Of a DNA stretch of 31,677 nucleotides, positions 5,743 through 14,977 are shown piece by piece. Numbering within the stretch: position 1 is the stretch's first letter; each line of letters opens with the position of its first letter. The notes below the pieces were generated by a model. The model was given only the letters and a program-made list of their open reading frames with translations, was not told where the DNA came from and made no database searches. Origin of the DNA: a virus. The stretch is taken from positions 1 through 31,677 of IMG/VR virus record IMGVR_UViG_3300025949_000066, one strand, 5' to 3'. The translations under genes and the position numbers were made by a program.

Positions 5743-7734
5743 TCACAGCATCGCCCCCTGGCCTGGATTGATGATGACGTGCCCAGACACATTCCCTTGC
5801 GTGGTGATGGCCGATCCGCCACTTCCCCCGCTCCGGATGCGATCGGTAGTCGCGCCATCCATGATCCCAGATACGTCCAACAATAGGTTGGCGTTGCCGC
5901 TCACCAGATTGATGCCATAGGTAAATACACCGCTACCTGAGACGGTAATCGTAGGCATGATCCTGCATCGACTACTGTCTTGAATGGAAACAGCTACTGG
6001 CGCCGTAAGAGCCTGGCTTTGAATGAACTGAGGGGCAATTTCGCAACCCTGCGAATTATTGATCACGACGCCGTTGAGGCAATTGAGGAGCTTCGTGCCA
6101 CGAACGACGACATTGCCCATATCCGTGAGTTGGAGACCAGCACCGCCGCTCCAATGCCCGTGCAACTGCCCTCCCAGCAGCGTCACGCCGGAGCCGCTAA
6201 AGATGCTGATCCCATAAGATGCGGAGCCGTTTGACGCTACGTAAGGGGCGATAATCTCGATGGCGGCCCCGGCGTTGATGTCGCCAACCTCGATCCCGAC
6301 CGTGTCGCATTGGTCGACAATGGGGTGATCGATATGGACATCGACTGATGACGGGTAGGACAGGCCAGGAGCGCTCAGGACAATTCCCTTGCTTGTCCCC
6401 GCCACCTCGAAATCCCGGACGAAGGTGTCGACAAACGCCCCCTTCATCAAAAGCGCGATTGGAATATTGGGGTCAGACGTGCCGCCGCTTTTCCGGTTGG
6501 CGACACCAACGCAACGGTTCAGGTAAATGCTGGCGTTGCCGCCCGCATAGCCGAAGGTGCGGTTGCCATCGAGAAACCATCCCCGGCACGTATCGTAATT
6601 GCCGGCAGTCGTCGGGCTGTCTATCCGCGCCTCGACATCATCGAATTTCGTGTAGATGGTGGCACCGGCATAGACGCCGCACGCGCTGTTCTGGATTAGA
6701 AGATTACTGAATCTGCATTTCAGAACATATTGAACACGAAGGCCGCTGCCGACCGTGTCCTCGTCGTTGATCATGCCCCAAGGGGCCGGAGCGACCGTTC
6801 GCCAGATCGCAAGATCCTGTATCGTTACATTCTTGAGAAAGCCACCTTGAAGCTGGTCCTGCTCCACTGCGCCCGCAGGCTGGGTGTCGTATCCAACCTT
6901 GACGATATTGGCGGTGGCGGAAGCCATCGTGATGCGCGTTCCGGTTCCGGAGGCGCGGTTGAAGCGGCTCGATCCCTTAACTGTACGATTTTCCGTCTGG
7001 ATGGCCCAAGTGGCCGAGATCGAATAATCTTTCGCACCTAGATGAATGACAGGGCAAAGCGTCTCGCATGCGTTGAGGGCGGCCAGCCAATCCCCGCTAT
7101 TGTCGTAGAACCATTCCGGATAGCCGTTGATGCCATCCCACACCCGCACCCAACAACCGGACGCGGACGAAATACTATCACTCTTGACGTAAAGTCCTTG
7201 AAGAGGGTCGTTCCCGACCAACGGGGCATAATTACCGGTGTGCCAGATGAAGTATCCCTCGCGCCCAGCCTCGGTCAGATAGGCCACTTGCCCAACCCCA
7301 GCAGGAACAATGCCAGCGAGGATCGACCGATTGGCCGCGATAAAGCCGATCAGCGAACCGACGCTGAACAGCGCCACTTCGAAATGAATAGCATCAACAC
7401 CCGGACGCGGCGCACTGGCCCCCGTCACCCGCCAATAGGAATCGGTCTGGAGAGACCCATCGACCACCGAAACCTGCGTTCCCACGACAACGTCGCGGCT
7501 GCCGTCGAAATCGAGCGCGCGATTCCAGTCAGAACTGGAGGCGTCATAAATGCCGTTTTCGACCGGGTCGGTTTGGTTTTTGACCAGCACCCGGTCCCCA
7601 GCGGACAGTGCAACACCATCTATCGTTTGCAGGCCAGATAATGCGATGTTGACGGTCGTCGCTACACGGCACGGTGCCTTTACGGCAACCGACGTGGCGA
7701 GTCCCGCCAGCCTATCTGTGTAGGTGGCCGGCAT
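5743..7734 (-). CDS. Tailspike / tail fibre with right-handed beta-helix region (663 aa)
   Basis: Predicted receptor-binding or polysaccharide-degrading tailspike. Residues about 1-115 match a widespread phage tail-fibre N-terminal region: VKAPCRVATTVNIALSG, then D-G-V-A-L-S-A-G-D-R-V-L-V-K-N-Q and NGIYDA, ending near DSYWRVTG. From about residue 190 to the end, the protein consists of short repeating strands (runs such as GVYAGATIYTKF, GIVLSAPGL, GVVINNSQG and GNANLLLDVSG) typical of a right-handed parallel beta helix of the pectate-lyase type. No lyase active site can be assigned by eye. The gene is preceded by an intrinsic terminator and a GGGGA SD, so it is probably expressed by read-through or its own weak promoter. 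Confidence 0.88.
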   Translation of the reverse strand: MPATYTDRLAGLATSVAVKAPCRVATTVNIALSGLQTIDGVALSAGDRVLVKNQTDPVENGIYDASSSDWNRALDFDGSRDVVVGTQVSVVDGSLQTDSYWRVTGASAPRPGVDAIHFEVALFSVGSLIGFIAANRSILAGIVPAGVGQVAYLTEAGREGYFIWHTGNYAPLVGNDPLQGLYVKSDSISSASGCWVRVWDGINGYPEWFYDNSGDWLAALNACETLCPVIHLGAKDYSISATWAIQTENRTVKGSSRFNRASGTGTRITMASATANIVKVGYDTQPAGAVEQDQLQGGFLKNVTIQDLAIWRTVAPAPWGMINDEDTVGSGLRVQYVLKCRFSNLLIQNSACGVYAGATIYTKFDDVEARIDSPTTAGNYDTCRGWFLDGNRTFGYAGGNASIYLNRCVGVANRKSGGTSDPNIPIALLMKGAFVDTFVRDFEVAGTSKGIVLSAPGLSYPSSVDVHIDHPIVDQCDTVGIEVGDINAGAAIEIIAPYVASNGSASYGISIFSGSGVTLLGGQLHGHWSGGAGLQLTDMGNVVVRGTKLLNCLNGVVINNSQGCEIAPQFIQSQALTAPVAVSIQDSSRCRIMPTITVSGSGVFTYGINLVSGNANLLLDVSGIMDGATTDRIRSGGSGGSAITTQGNVSGHVIINPGQGAML

Positions 7735-7753
7735 ATTTTTGTCCCCGGAAATG

Positions 7754-7776
7754 AAAAAGGCGGCTCAAAGACCGCC
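7754..7776 (-). terminator. Intrinsic terminator upstream of the tailspike gene
   Basis: On the minus strand: GGCGG, an 8-nt loop TCTTTGAG, CCGCC, then TTTTT. It lies 20 nt before the tailspike ATG. With the opposite-strand cargo gene it separates the virion-core operon from tailspike and lysis genes. Confidence 0.72.
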
Positions 7777-7868
7777 GGTCATGCGCACTTCGGCGCAACT
7801 GTGATTACTAGCGATTTCCTAGCATGAACGTAGCGGTTGGGTCAATGTTATGGTAGGCAGCGCGACTC
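7777..7868. other. Divergent intergenic region between tailspike and cargo gene
   Basis: This stretch of 92 bases must hold the start signals of the plus-strand cargo gene. A weak -10-like TGTTAT at about 7848-7853 and an AGGCAG SD-like sequence are visible, but no convincing -35. Nothing else is recognised. Confidence 0.3.
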
Positions 7869-8183
7869 ATGAGATACCTTGCCTTGCTCGCGCTCGTTGC
7901 CGCTCCAGCCTATGCCCAATGCAGCGATGAAATGCCTGCGCTCTTGCGGGTCGCCAAAGAGTGCATGGTGCAGGACAGCCGCAAACTCATTCGATCCGGC
8001 GAGAACGCTGAAAGCATCGCAACCGCCAGCCTGATCAACTGCGCGCCTGTCGTCAATCCGGTGAAAGCGGGATATGATCGATGCTACACCCCTGAGGCAG
8101 CCCAAGCCCTCAAACCCGCAATGGAGAAGGCCCTGCGTCAAATCGCTGTTGCGGAAGTCGTCAACGCAAGGGCCGGGCGCTAA
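7869..8183 (+). CDS. Secreted small Cys-containing protein, plus-strand cargo gene (104 aa)
   Basis: An opposite-strand gene inside the late cluster. Residues 1-16 form a classical Sec signal peptide (MRYLALLALVAAPAYA) with a predicted cut AYA|Q. The mature 88-residue protein has four Cys (about 18, 32, 58 and 72), which could form two periplasmic disulfides, and is mostly helical. It lacks any recognised domain. Its TAA overlaps the end of the giant 2265-aa gene by 4 nt, tail to tail. These traits fit a moron, possibly altering the host envelope or blocking superinfection. That role is inference from secretion and gene orientation. Confidence 0.7.
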   Translation: MRYLALLALVAAPAYAQCSDEMPALLRVAKECMVQDSRKLIRSGENAESIATASLINCAPVVNPVKAGYDRCYTPEAAQALKPAMEKALRQIAVAEVVNARAGR

Positions 8184-11100
8184 TCCTTGATCCGTCCCGT
8201 CGTAAGCCCCTCGTACCAGTCGTGCAGCGTTTCCGGGTCCTGCTTGCCGTTCGCCCAGTCCATGACGAACTGAGCTGCTGGGGCGGGCTGCCCGAGCGGT
8301 AATGACGTGATGTAGCCCACGCTTTCCACAGCATTGCGCACCGCCCGCTTGGACGCATGGGTTTCGTCATAGGGATCGGCACCCGGTAAGCCTTCCGGGA
8401 TATAATCATCGAGCGAATGCCAGATATCCTTCCCGGCGTTCCATATCGTTGTTCCCGCGCGGTCGAGCGGGGACGCGGAGAAATCGAATCCGGTCAAGCC
8501 GGACTGCACCCATGAGCCAACAACCGGAATACCGGTAAACATACCAGCCACCGATCCAATGGCGAGATATTTGGCCCATGATTCGTCATCATCCGGTCCG
8601 CCTCCAACCAGCGCTCCAAGAGCCGTAGACAGCAGGTTCGGGGCCAGCATCAGCCACCACGCCCGCGCCATCAACCGGGGGATATCAGATGTCTTGCGTT
8701 CACGGATAGCCGTGCCCGTATCGCGCAAAAGCTGCGACTGCGCATTGTAATAAGCGGAGCCATAGGAATAGAACATCACGAGCAAGCTGGGCATGCCCTT
8801 GACGCGCTGAAGCGCGGACGTGTTCATGATGCCCGCGCCGCCTTGGGAAGCGTTGACGACATAATCACCCAGCGCCACCGCATCCTCTTCCGACATGCCT
8901 TCAGCAAGGCCCTTGTTATAGCCCGCAAACCATGTCGGAATGACGACCACGCGGTCCATGATGCCAATGCCATAGAAGGCAAAGCGCCGTGTATCCGCGG
9001 CAACACCATGCTTGCCTTCCAGCTTGGCGAGTTCCTGCGCTTGTGTCAGGTCCACGTTCATCATGCGGTGCCGGATGACGCCCGATTTCTCCATCGCAAA
9101 GTTGGTTGCCTCGCGCGACCCCATCCCGGCCACCGACTTCATGCCAGACGCGAACCATCTTTCGCCATTGCTACCGAGTTCTGCAATCGAGTTGCCATAA
9201 CCGGCTAGCTGCTTGATCATCGTGCCAAGACGGTAGCCCATCCCCATCATCGACATGCTGGACCGCATCTTGTTAGCGATCAGGTCCATGCCTTCAGCGC
9301 CGGTTTTCTCCGTGGCGAACTCATTGGCGATTGCCTTGAGCCAAGGACGGAACTGCTTCTGCATCTCGATGCCGAGCCGGTCGCGGATCGCCTCGACGAT
9401 CCTTGGATCCGACAGGATCTTATCCGCCTGCATGACGGCCTCGCGGTGCGTGAAATCATGCACCACTTCCATCATATGCCGCTGGCTGATCCCCGGCGCG
9501 AGCGAGACATAATAGGTTGCGCCGGTTCGTTCCTTGGTGAACCCGTTGCGTGTGATCGCGCGCGTGAACAGGACATTGAACAGATCGTCCGACTGCATCG
9601 CACGGTCGAGCTTAGGATTTTTGGTGCTGTCGGGGACGAGCGGGTAATATCCCCCCGGGAACACGCCGTGCCGCGTGACGATTTGCTGAGGCTCGACCTT
9701 CGGCGGCGCAATCCCGTTGATGCGCTTGTACATCGCCTCGATTTCAGGCCAGAACGAGCCGACCAGATCAAGGTCACGCTGCACATATTCCCATTCGGCC
9801 TGCGTCATCTCGCGGTCTAGCGCGGCAAAGGCGGCTTGCTGGTCCCATCCAAACCCTTCGGACAGCACGCGCCAGTTCTCCGCAGTCCCGGCGTTGCGCG
9901 CCATCTGATGAAGCTGGGTACGCGACCACACCGTCGAACCGTCATAGCCCGGCATTTCGGGGATGGTGACATGCTCCACGAACCTGCGCTTGATGCCATC
10001 CGGCACGGCAGCGAGGCTGGCGATCGTGGAAGCTTGTATCTCATTATGCAGATCATTCTGCCGCTCTAGCGCGTGCGCGAGCGGACGCCCTATCAGGCGA
10101 TTGAACGGTCCGTTCGTGCTGTTGCCATCCAGCACATAAAGCATCCGGGTCATCTTCGTCATCGAAGCGTGGGCGGCCAAGGCCACCATCTTGAGCTTGC
10201 CCCATCGCCCGGGCTCCAAATTTCCGACTGGTGGAGATGGCGGGAGCTTGTCGATAGAGCCCAGTATTTCCGCGCGTGCGGCTTCGTAATCCCGCTGCTC
10301 CTTGCCATCGAGCAGCTTTTGCTTGAGCCGGCCAAGGTGCATGATTTGCTGAACGGCATCATCGAGCCCGAACAGGTTTTCGATGGAAAGCCGCGACCAG
10401 TGCGTTTGCCCGAGAATATTGGCGAAAGTGTCGGGGACGGCGATGTCGTAACCCTCAGCCTGTCGCGCCTGCGCCCATTGCTCGAAGGACTCGGCGCGAT
10501 CCAACTGGCGCTGAGAGACAGTGCGGAAATTGACCTGTTCGAGTAGGCCATGCGCCTGATCGAGATAGGCTTGGTCGACGGACTTCATCGTCGCGCGCTT
10601 GGCGATCCGCCCCATCCGCGCAACCGCGATATCGATCCGATCCTTGGCGTTCTTGGCTTCAGCGATCAGCGCATTGTTGAGCATCTGGGCCTGCTTCTGG
10701 CGGAATGTCTCGTCGGCATCGCCCTTCAGCATCGCTTCTTCGGCGGCCTTGGCGGCTTTGGCCGCAGCGCGCGCATAGCGTTGAATGGCGGTCCCGGAGG
10801 TTGCCTCGACGACCTTGCTCTCGGATATCTTGCGCTGCGCCCATTCACGCGCCAGCCGGTAAGGCGTGGGCCTGTCGCCAGTCCTTTTGCCGAGTTGGCG
10901 CAGTTCGGACGCGATGACCTCGCCCTGCTTTCCGTTGTGGATGGCAGCAAGCGCCTCTTCCTCGATCGACCCATCATTGAGCGGATCGCCGTGCCGCTCG
11001 CGCATGACCGCCTGCGTCTCTTCGTCAATCATCACTTGCTTGGCGGAACGCTTGTCGCCGGCCTCACGCAATTGGCGGGTCCGCTCGCCAATTCCCATCA

Positions 11101-14100
11101 GCGCGCGAACCATTTCATCGCCGGTTCTAAAACCCGACAGTTCGGCCAGCTCGTCGGCATTGACGCCCTTCTCGGCATAGACCGGAGGCACGCGGTTCGG
11201 CAGCAGCCGCAGCGCATCCTCTCCGTACTTGTCAACCAAGGCTTGGCGGTCGAGCCGCTGCCCGCCCTTGATGGCCTCCATTGCGCGCCACTCCGGACGG
11301 GCATTGACGCGATCGGTCACTTCGCCCCGGACGTTGGCTTCTTCGTCCTTATAGGCTTTGGTGCGAGACTGGCGGATGGCCTGCATCGTCTTGTAGAGAA
11401 GCTGGTCGAACGCTTCGTCGCGGGCTTCCGTGGTGGATTTCTGATAAGCGGCGAACTCAGCTTCGGTCATGCCAGCCTGTGCGGCATCGGTAAACAGCGC
11501 CTTGATGTTCTGCTGCTCACGCGCTTGCGAGATTTCTTCGTCGGTCGCAACCAGCCGGTCCATCACTTCCCGGATTTCAGGAGTGATCGGGGACCGTAGA
11601 TTGTCCACGACCTGGTATATGTTCAGCAGCCACGAACGGAACATGTCGAAGATCTTGCGCAATCCGGCGTTCGGAGACTTGCCCTCCATCAGATAGCGTT
11701 CGAACCCGCGCGCCCACAGTTCGTGAGCATCGACCGGGATTTGGCCGTCTTCCAGCTTATGCCCATTGGCTGCGAACCAGTCGGTGACAGCCTTCCAATC
11801 GGCTTTCAGTTGGTCGGGTGCGTTCAGTGAAAGCGCATCGGCCTTCAGTTCCTCAAGGAATAAATGGCCGCCCTCATGCAAAAAGGTGCTTTGATCCCGC
11901 GCCTGAAACAGATCGATGATGGCGCGGCCTTGGTCGAAGCTGATCTTGCCACGGGGGCCGTCGTGGAAGGATTGCTCGTAGGACTTGATCGAGACGCGGC
12001 TGTCATCGAACACGACGTAATTATAGGTGCCATCGCCGTCTGCGCGTGAGCCGCCATCGAGATATTTGATGCCGGCGATGCCCGCCTTGTGGAGCGTCAT
12101 GGATGCCCGGACATCCGCTCTCTTGCCGTAGGTGCTGGGGTCGGAGTGATTTAGCCCGACCGTGTGATAGATGTCGCGGCCGACGGAGGCGGCGAACGAA
12201 ATGGGCAGGCCCTCAAACTCGCCGCCGTCGGTCGAATCCTTATAGCCAATCTTTGCCAGCGCCTCCTTCACCTTTGGCGGCTGCTCACTCAGCGGCTTAT
12301 CCCACAGCAGATATTCATCATCCTCGGGGATATCGACTTCGTAGAGGCGGCCTTTATCCCGAAACGAAACAGCCTTGCGGTGGGCACGCAACCAGTCCGC
12401 CGCGGTCTTGACGCTGGCTAGGTCGGACGCCGCCATCATTGCTAATGCCTCGTCGACACCTCCCGCCGTCTCCACCATTTGCAAGGCCAGCATCGCGTCG
12501 AAGCGGGGGTCATCGCCATTGGCCGTTTCGTCGGAGTTAAGCTCGTCCTGCAACTCCTTGAACGTCTTGCCGTCAAACTGCGCTGTATCTCGAAAGTCGT
12601 TGCTGAGTGTGCGGCGATAATACTCCGCCACGCCCTTCTTGCCCGCGAAATACAGCCCATAGCCATAAACTTGCGCGCCTTCGCCAGTGCCGATCTTATC
12701 GGTTGAGAACTTGTCGAAGATATGCGGCGAGCCGTGGAAGGCGGACTGATTTAATCCCCCCTCACGCGCAGCCTGATAGCGCGCGACCGCATCCCTGATT
12801 TCCTTCGGCGATGCCTTGTTATGGTTGACGCCTTCCTGCGCGAGAATGTCGGCAAGCTCCTGCGCGGCCTGTCGCATCTCGGCGGTCTGGTTTGCCCCTT
12901 GTGGAAGATGGCGAGGCTTGCCGCGAAGCTCTTGACCTATAACATCAAGAAACTGTGCCGTTGTGGGACGCTCGGTAAACTCGGGCAGATACCCGGCTTC
13001 CCATGCCCGTTGCGCCATGTCGTCGAGCGAATTGGCGTGCTTCTGGCCGGGGATGAATGTCGTCTGCGCTTCATCATGCGGCTTGATAAGTTTCTTTCGG
13101 AAACTCTTTTCGCGATGCCACTTGTCGCCGCCCATCGACGCGATGTCGCCGCCACGATCTTCTACGCCGCCATTCTTGGCGATGAAGTCGAGGAGAGACG
13201 GTCCTGAATTTTCCTTCCCGCTGCCCTTCAGAGCCGCGATGACCATGTCCAGTCCGTCGGCCGCCTGAACCTTGCCTAGCGTCTCAGGAAGCGCCTGATT
13301 AACATCGAGATGGTCATATTCGTTGCCGGTGAGCGGTTGGCCCATGCGAGCCGCACGAGTCACTGCACGAGCGGTCAGAAGCTGAGCCTGCGCGTCCGCT
13401 GCGTTTTGAGTAAAGCCGGCATTGGTCAGCTTGTCGCGCACCGACTGGTAGAGCATCATGCGCGGTTGGTTCTCAAACTCCTGCTTTTGCAACTCGCCTT
13501 CGAAATTGTCGCCTATGGACGACAGTTGATCCTTTAGAGCGCGGGCTTCATTCAGAGACAGTCCGCCGGGCGAAAGCCGGGCATCATCCTTGAGCGCTTC
13601 CCATATCGGCGTCCCGGCAAGGTGCGCGGCGAAGTCCGATGTCTTCATGACGACATCACCGCCGGTTGCAAGCGCTTCGTCTATCTGACCGGGAATCGAG
13701 TGGTCGAAATCCCAATGGCTGGTATCGTGCCAATCCATGCCCTGCGATTGGAAATATTCAGCCACCTTTTCGCCGGGCCAATACACATGCTCTGCCGGCG
13801 TGCCATCGGATTGCATCGCCATGAACTTGGCGAATGCGGAAGGGTCACGCGCACGGACCTTGCTTTCGGTTGAGCCGGCAGCAATGTCTTGAAGAAGCGA
13901 TGCGTCGGCTTGAGCCTGTGCCTTGCGGTCATGATTGACGATGGTGTTGACAATCGCCTGTGAGCCGTGCGCGACGCCAGCGGAAACCGTGCCGCCGACC
14001 GCAACCTGTATGGCGGTTGCGAGCATGGACTTCGGCTGCTCGGCAAGGAAATCCTTGATCGGCTTATCTGGATTGAGCGTGATCCACTCGTTGAGGTTCT

Positions 14101-14977
14101 GATATTCCTGCGTCGCAATTTCGTTGGGCAATTCGGACTTCAGGAAGTCGATCACCTTGCGCCCAAAGGTTGCCCCAACCTGTGTATCGTGCGCAAAAAC
14201 CTTGGCTGGGGCCAGTTCAAACACAGCCTCTGAAGCTGCCTGCGTCGTGGCAAACAAGGCAGACTGCCCCACGCTCTTTCCCGCGTCCCGAGCTTGCTTA
14301 TAGGATTGGCCGCCCTGTTGGCCGCCAGCCAATGCGGCGCCGGCCTCGGGCGCACCCATTGCCGACAGGACCAATGTCGCAGCCTGCGTCGGGACGTTCG
14401 AAAGACCCTGTTTCAGATTGCTGCCAATGAAGGTGCCGGGATCCTTGCCGTACCACCGCGCCTGCATCGCAGCACCGGCGTCCTGCTGGCGCTTCATCCA
14501 GTTCGCAGCGGTGTCGAGAACAGTTGCGCCCTGTTCGCCACTCGCCCAGCGATCCGCCGCAGCCAACCCCTCAAACGCCATGCGGCCAACGCCATAGAGC
14601 CCCGATGTCAATGCGGGAACGCCGGCAGCGACACCACGAGCGGCGTGCTCTCCAACGCCAGCAACGCCGCTCATCAGCTTGGCGATCGATGAAAGATTGT
14701 CCGTATCATCCTTCGCAAGCATCGCATTGCGCGGGTCCGCCGCCCATTGCCCAATGACGGGGCTGTTTCGGATCGCCTCGCGCGCCTTTATCTGCTGAGC
14801 CGTTTGCTCGACCGCCGAGAGATTGCGGTCGACCAAGTCAGGAGGAAGGCTCAGATCGCGGGAAAGCGCATTGGCGCGGCCTACCTGATCAGGATTAGCA
14901 GGCGAGGAGAAGCCATTTGCCGCCGCCTCATCCCGCGCCCTGATGCGCTGGGCCAGATCGATAACCGCATCGCTCAT
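8180..14977 (-). CDS. Giant polyvalent internal virion protein with ADP-ribosyltransferase-like and zincin motifs (2265 aa)
   Basis: Largest gene, in the T7 gp16 position after the gp15-like gene, whose stop it overlaps (ATGA). Visible parts: a helical Ala/Gly-rich N-terminus; a conserved region typical of large polyvalent phage proteins near residues 600-690 (TTFIPGQKHANSLDDMA); an ADP-ribosyltransferase-like domain about 745-1000, with FHGSPHIFDKF (H748), GEGAQVYGYGLYFA (Y771-A778) and a terminal NYVVFDDSRVSI; then a zincin motif HEGGH (H1034, E1035, H1038) in FLHEGGHLFLEEL. Long charged coiled-coil regions follow (about 1100-1550). Near the C-terminus are hydrophobic stretches at about 2100-2130 and 2136-2162. 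It is probably ejected into the host with the DNA, combining cell-entry and host-modifying roles; that coupling is inference from family knowledge of polyvalent proteins. Confidence 0.85.
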   Translation of the reverse strand: MSDAVIDLAQRIRARDEAAANGFSSPANPDQVGRANALSRDLSLPPDLVDRNLSAVEQTAQQIKAREAIRNSPVIGQWAADPRNAMLAKDDTDNLSSIAKLMSGVAGVGEHAARGVAAGVPALTSGLYGVGRMAFEGLAAADRWASGEQGATVLDTAANWMKRQQDAGAAMQARWYGKDPGTFIGSNLKQGLSNVPTQAATLVLSAMGAPEAGAALAGGQQGGQSYKQARDAGKSVGQSALFATTQAASEAVFELAPAKVFAHDTQVGATFGRKVIDFLKSELPNEIATQEYQNLNEWITLNPDKPIKDFLAEQPKSMLATAIQVAVGGTVSAGVAHGSQAIVNTIVNHDRKAQAQADASLLQDIAAGSTESKVRARDPSAFAKFMAMQSDGTPAEHVYWPGEKVAEYFQSQGMDWHDTSHWDFDHSIPGQIDEALATGGDVVMKTSDFAAHLAGTPIWEALKDDARLSPGGLSLNEARALKDQLSSIGDNFEGELQKQEFENQPRMMLYQSVRDKLTNAGFTQNAADAQAQLLTARAVTRAARMGQPLTGNEYDHLDVNQALPETLGKVQAADGLDMVIAALKGSGKENSGPSLLDFIAKNGGVEDRGGDIASMGGDKWHREKSFRKKLIKPHDEAQTTFIPGQKHANSLDDMAQRAWEAGYLPEFTERPTTAQFLDVIGQELRGKPRHLPQGANQTAEMRQAAQELADILAQEGVNHNKASPKEIRDAVARYQAAREGGLNQSAFHGSPHIFDKFSTDKIGTGEGAQVYGYGLYFAGKKGVAEYYRRTLSNDFRDTAQFDGKTFKELQDELNSDETANGDDPRFDAMLALQMVETAGGVDEALAMMAASDLASVKTAADWLRAHRKAVSFRDKGRLYEVDIPEDDEYLLWDKPLSEQPPKVKEALAKIGYKDSTDGGEFEGLPISFAASVGRDIYHTVGLNHSDPSTYGKRADVRASMTLHKAGIAGIKYLDGGSRADGDGTYNYVVFDDSRVSIKSYEQSFHDGPRGKISFDQGRAIIDLFQARDQSTFLHEGGHLFLEELKADALSLNAPDQLKADWKAVTDWFAANGHKLEDGQIPVDAHELWARGFERYLMEGKSPNAGLRKIFDMFRSWLLNIYQVVDNLRSPITPEIREVMDRLVATDEEISQAREQQNIKALFTDAAQAGMTEAEFAAYQKSTTEARDEAFDQLLYKTMQAIRQSRTKAYKDEEANVRGEVTDRVNARPEWRAMEAIKGGQRLDRQALVDKYGEDALRLLPNRVPPVYAEKGVNADELAELSGFRTGDEMVRALMGIGERTRQLREAGDKRSAKQVMIDEETQAVMRERHGDPLNDGSIEEEALAAIHNGKQGEVIASELRQLGKRTGDRPTPYRLAREWAQRKISESKVVEATSGTAIQRYARAAAKAAKAAEEAMLKGDADETFRQKQAQMLNNALIAEAKNAKDRIDIAVARMGRIAKRATMKSVDQAYLDQAHGLLEQVNFRTVSQRQLDRAESFEQWAQARQAEGYDIAVPDTFANILGQTHWSRLSIENLFGLDDAVQQIMHLGRLKQKLLDGKEQRDYEAARAEILGSIDKLPPSPPVGNLEPGRWGKLKMVALAAHASMTKMTRMLYVLDGNSTNGPFNRLIGRPLAHALERQNDLHNEIQASTIASLAAVPDGIKRRFVEHVTIPEMPGYDGSTVWSRTQLHQMARNAGTAENWRVLSEGFGWDQQAAFAALDREMTQAEWEYVQRDLDLVGSFWPEIEAMYKRINGIAPPKVEPQQIVTRHGVFPGGYYPLVPDSTKNPKLDRAMQSDDLFNVLFTRAITRNGFTKERTGATYYVSLAPGISQRHMMEVVHDFTHREAVMQADKILSDPRIVEAIRDRLGIEMQKQFRPWLKAIANEFATEKTGAEGMDLIANKMRSSMSMMGMGYRLGTMIKQLAGYGNSIAELGSNGERWFASGMKSVAGMGSREATNFAMEKSGVIRHRMMNVDLTQAQELAKLEGKHGVAADTRRFAFYGIGIMDRVVVIPTWFAGYNKGLAEGMSEEDAVALGDYVVNASQGGAGIMNTSALQRVKGMPSLLVMFYSYGSAYYNAQSQLLRDTGTAIRERKTSDIPRLMARAWWLMLAPNLLSTALGALVGGGPDDDESWAKYLAIGSVAGMFTGIPVVGSWVQSGLTGFDFSASPLDRAGTTIWNAGKDIWHSLDDYIPEGLPGADPYDETHASKRAVRNAVESVGYITSLPLGQPAPAAQFVMDWANGKQDPETLHDWYEGLTTGRIKD

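Noticed and set aside
10550-11599. Plus-strand open frame of 349 aa opposite the giant gene
   Set aside because: Shadow frame caused by high third-position GC; no recognisable motif and the minus strand carries conserved domains on both sides.
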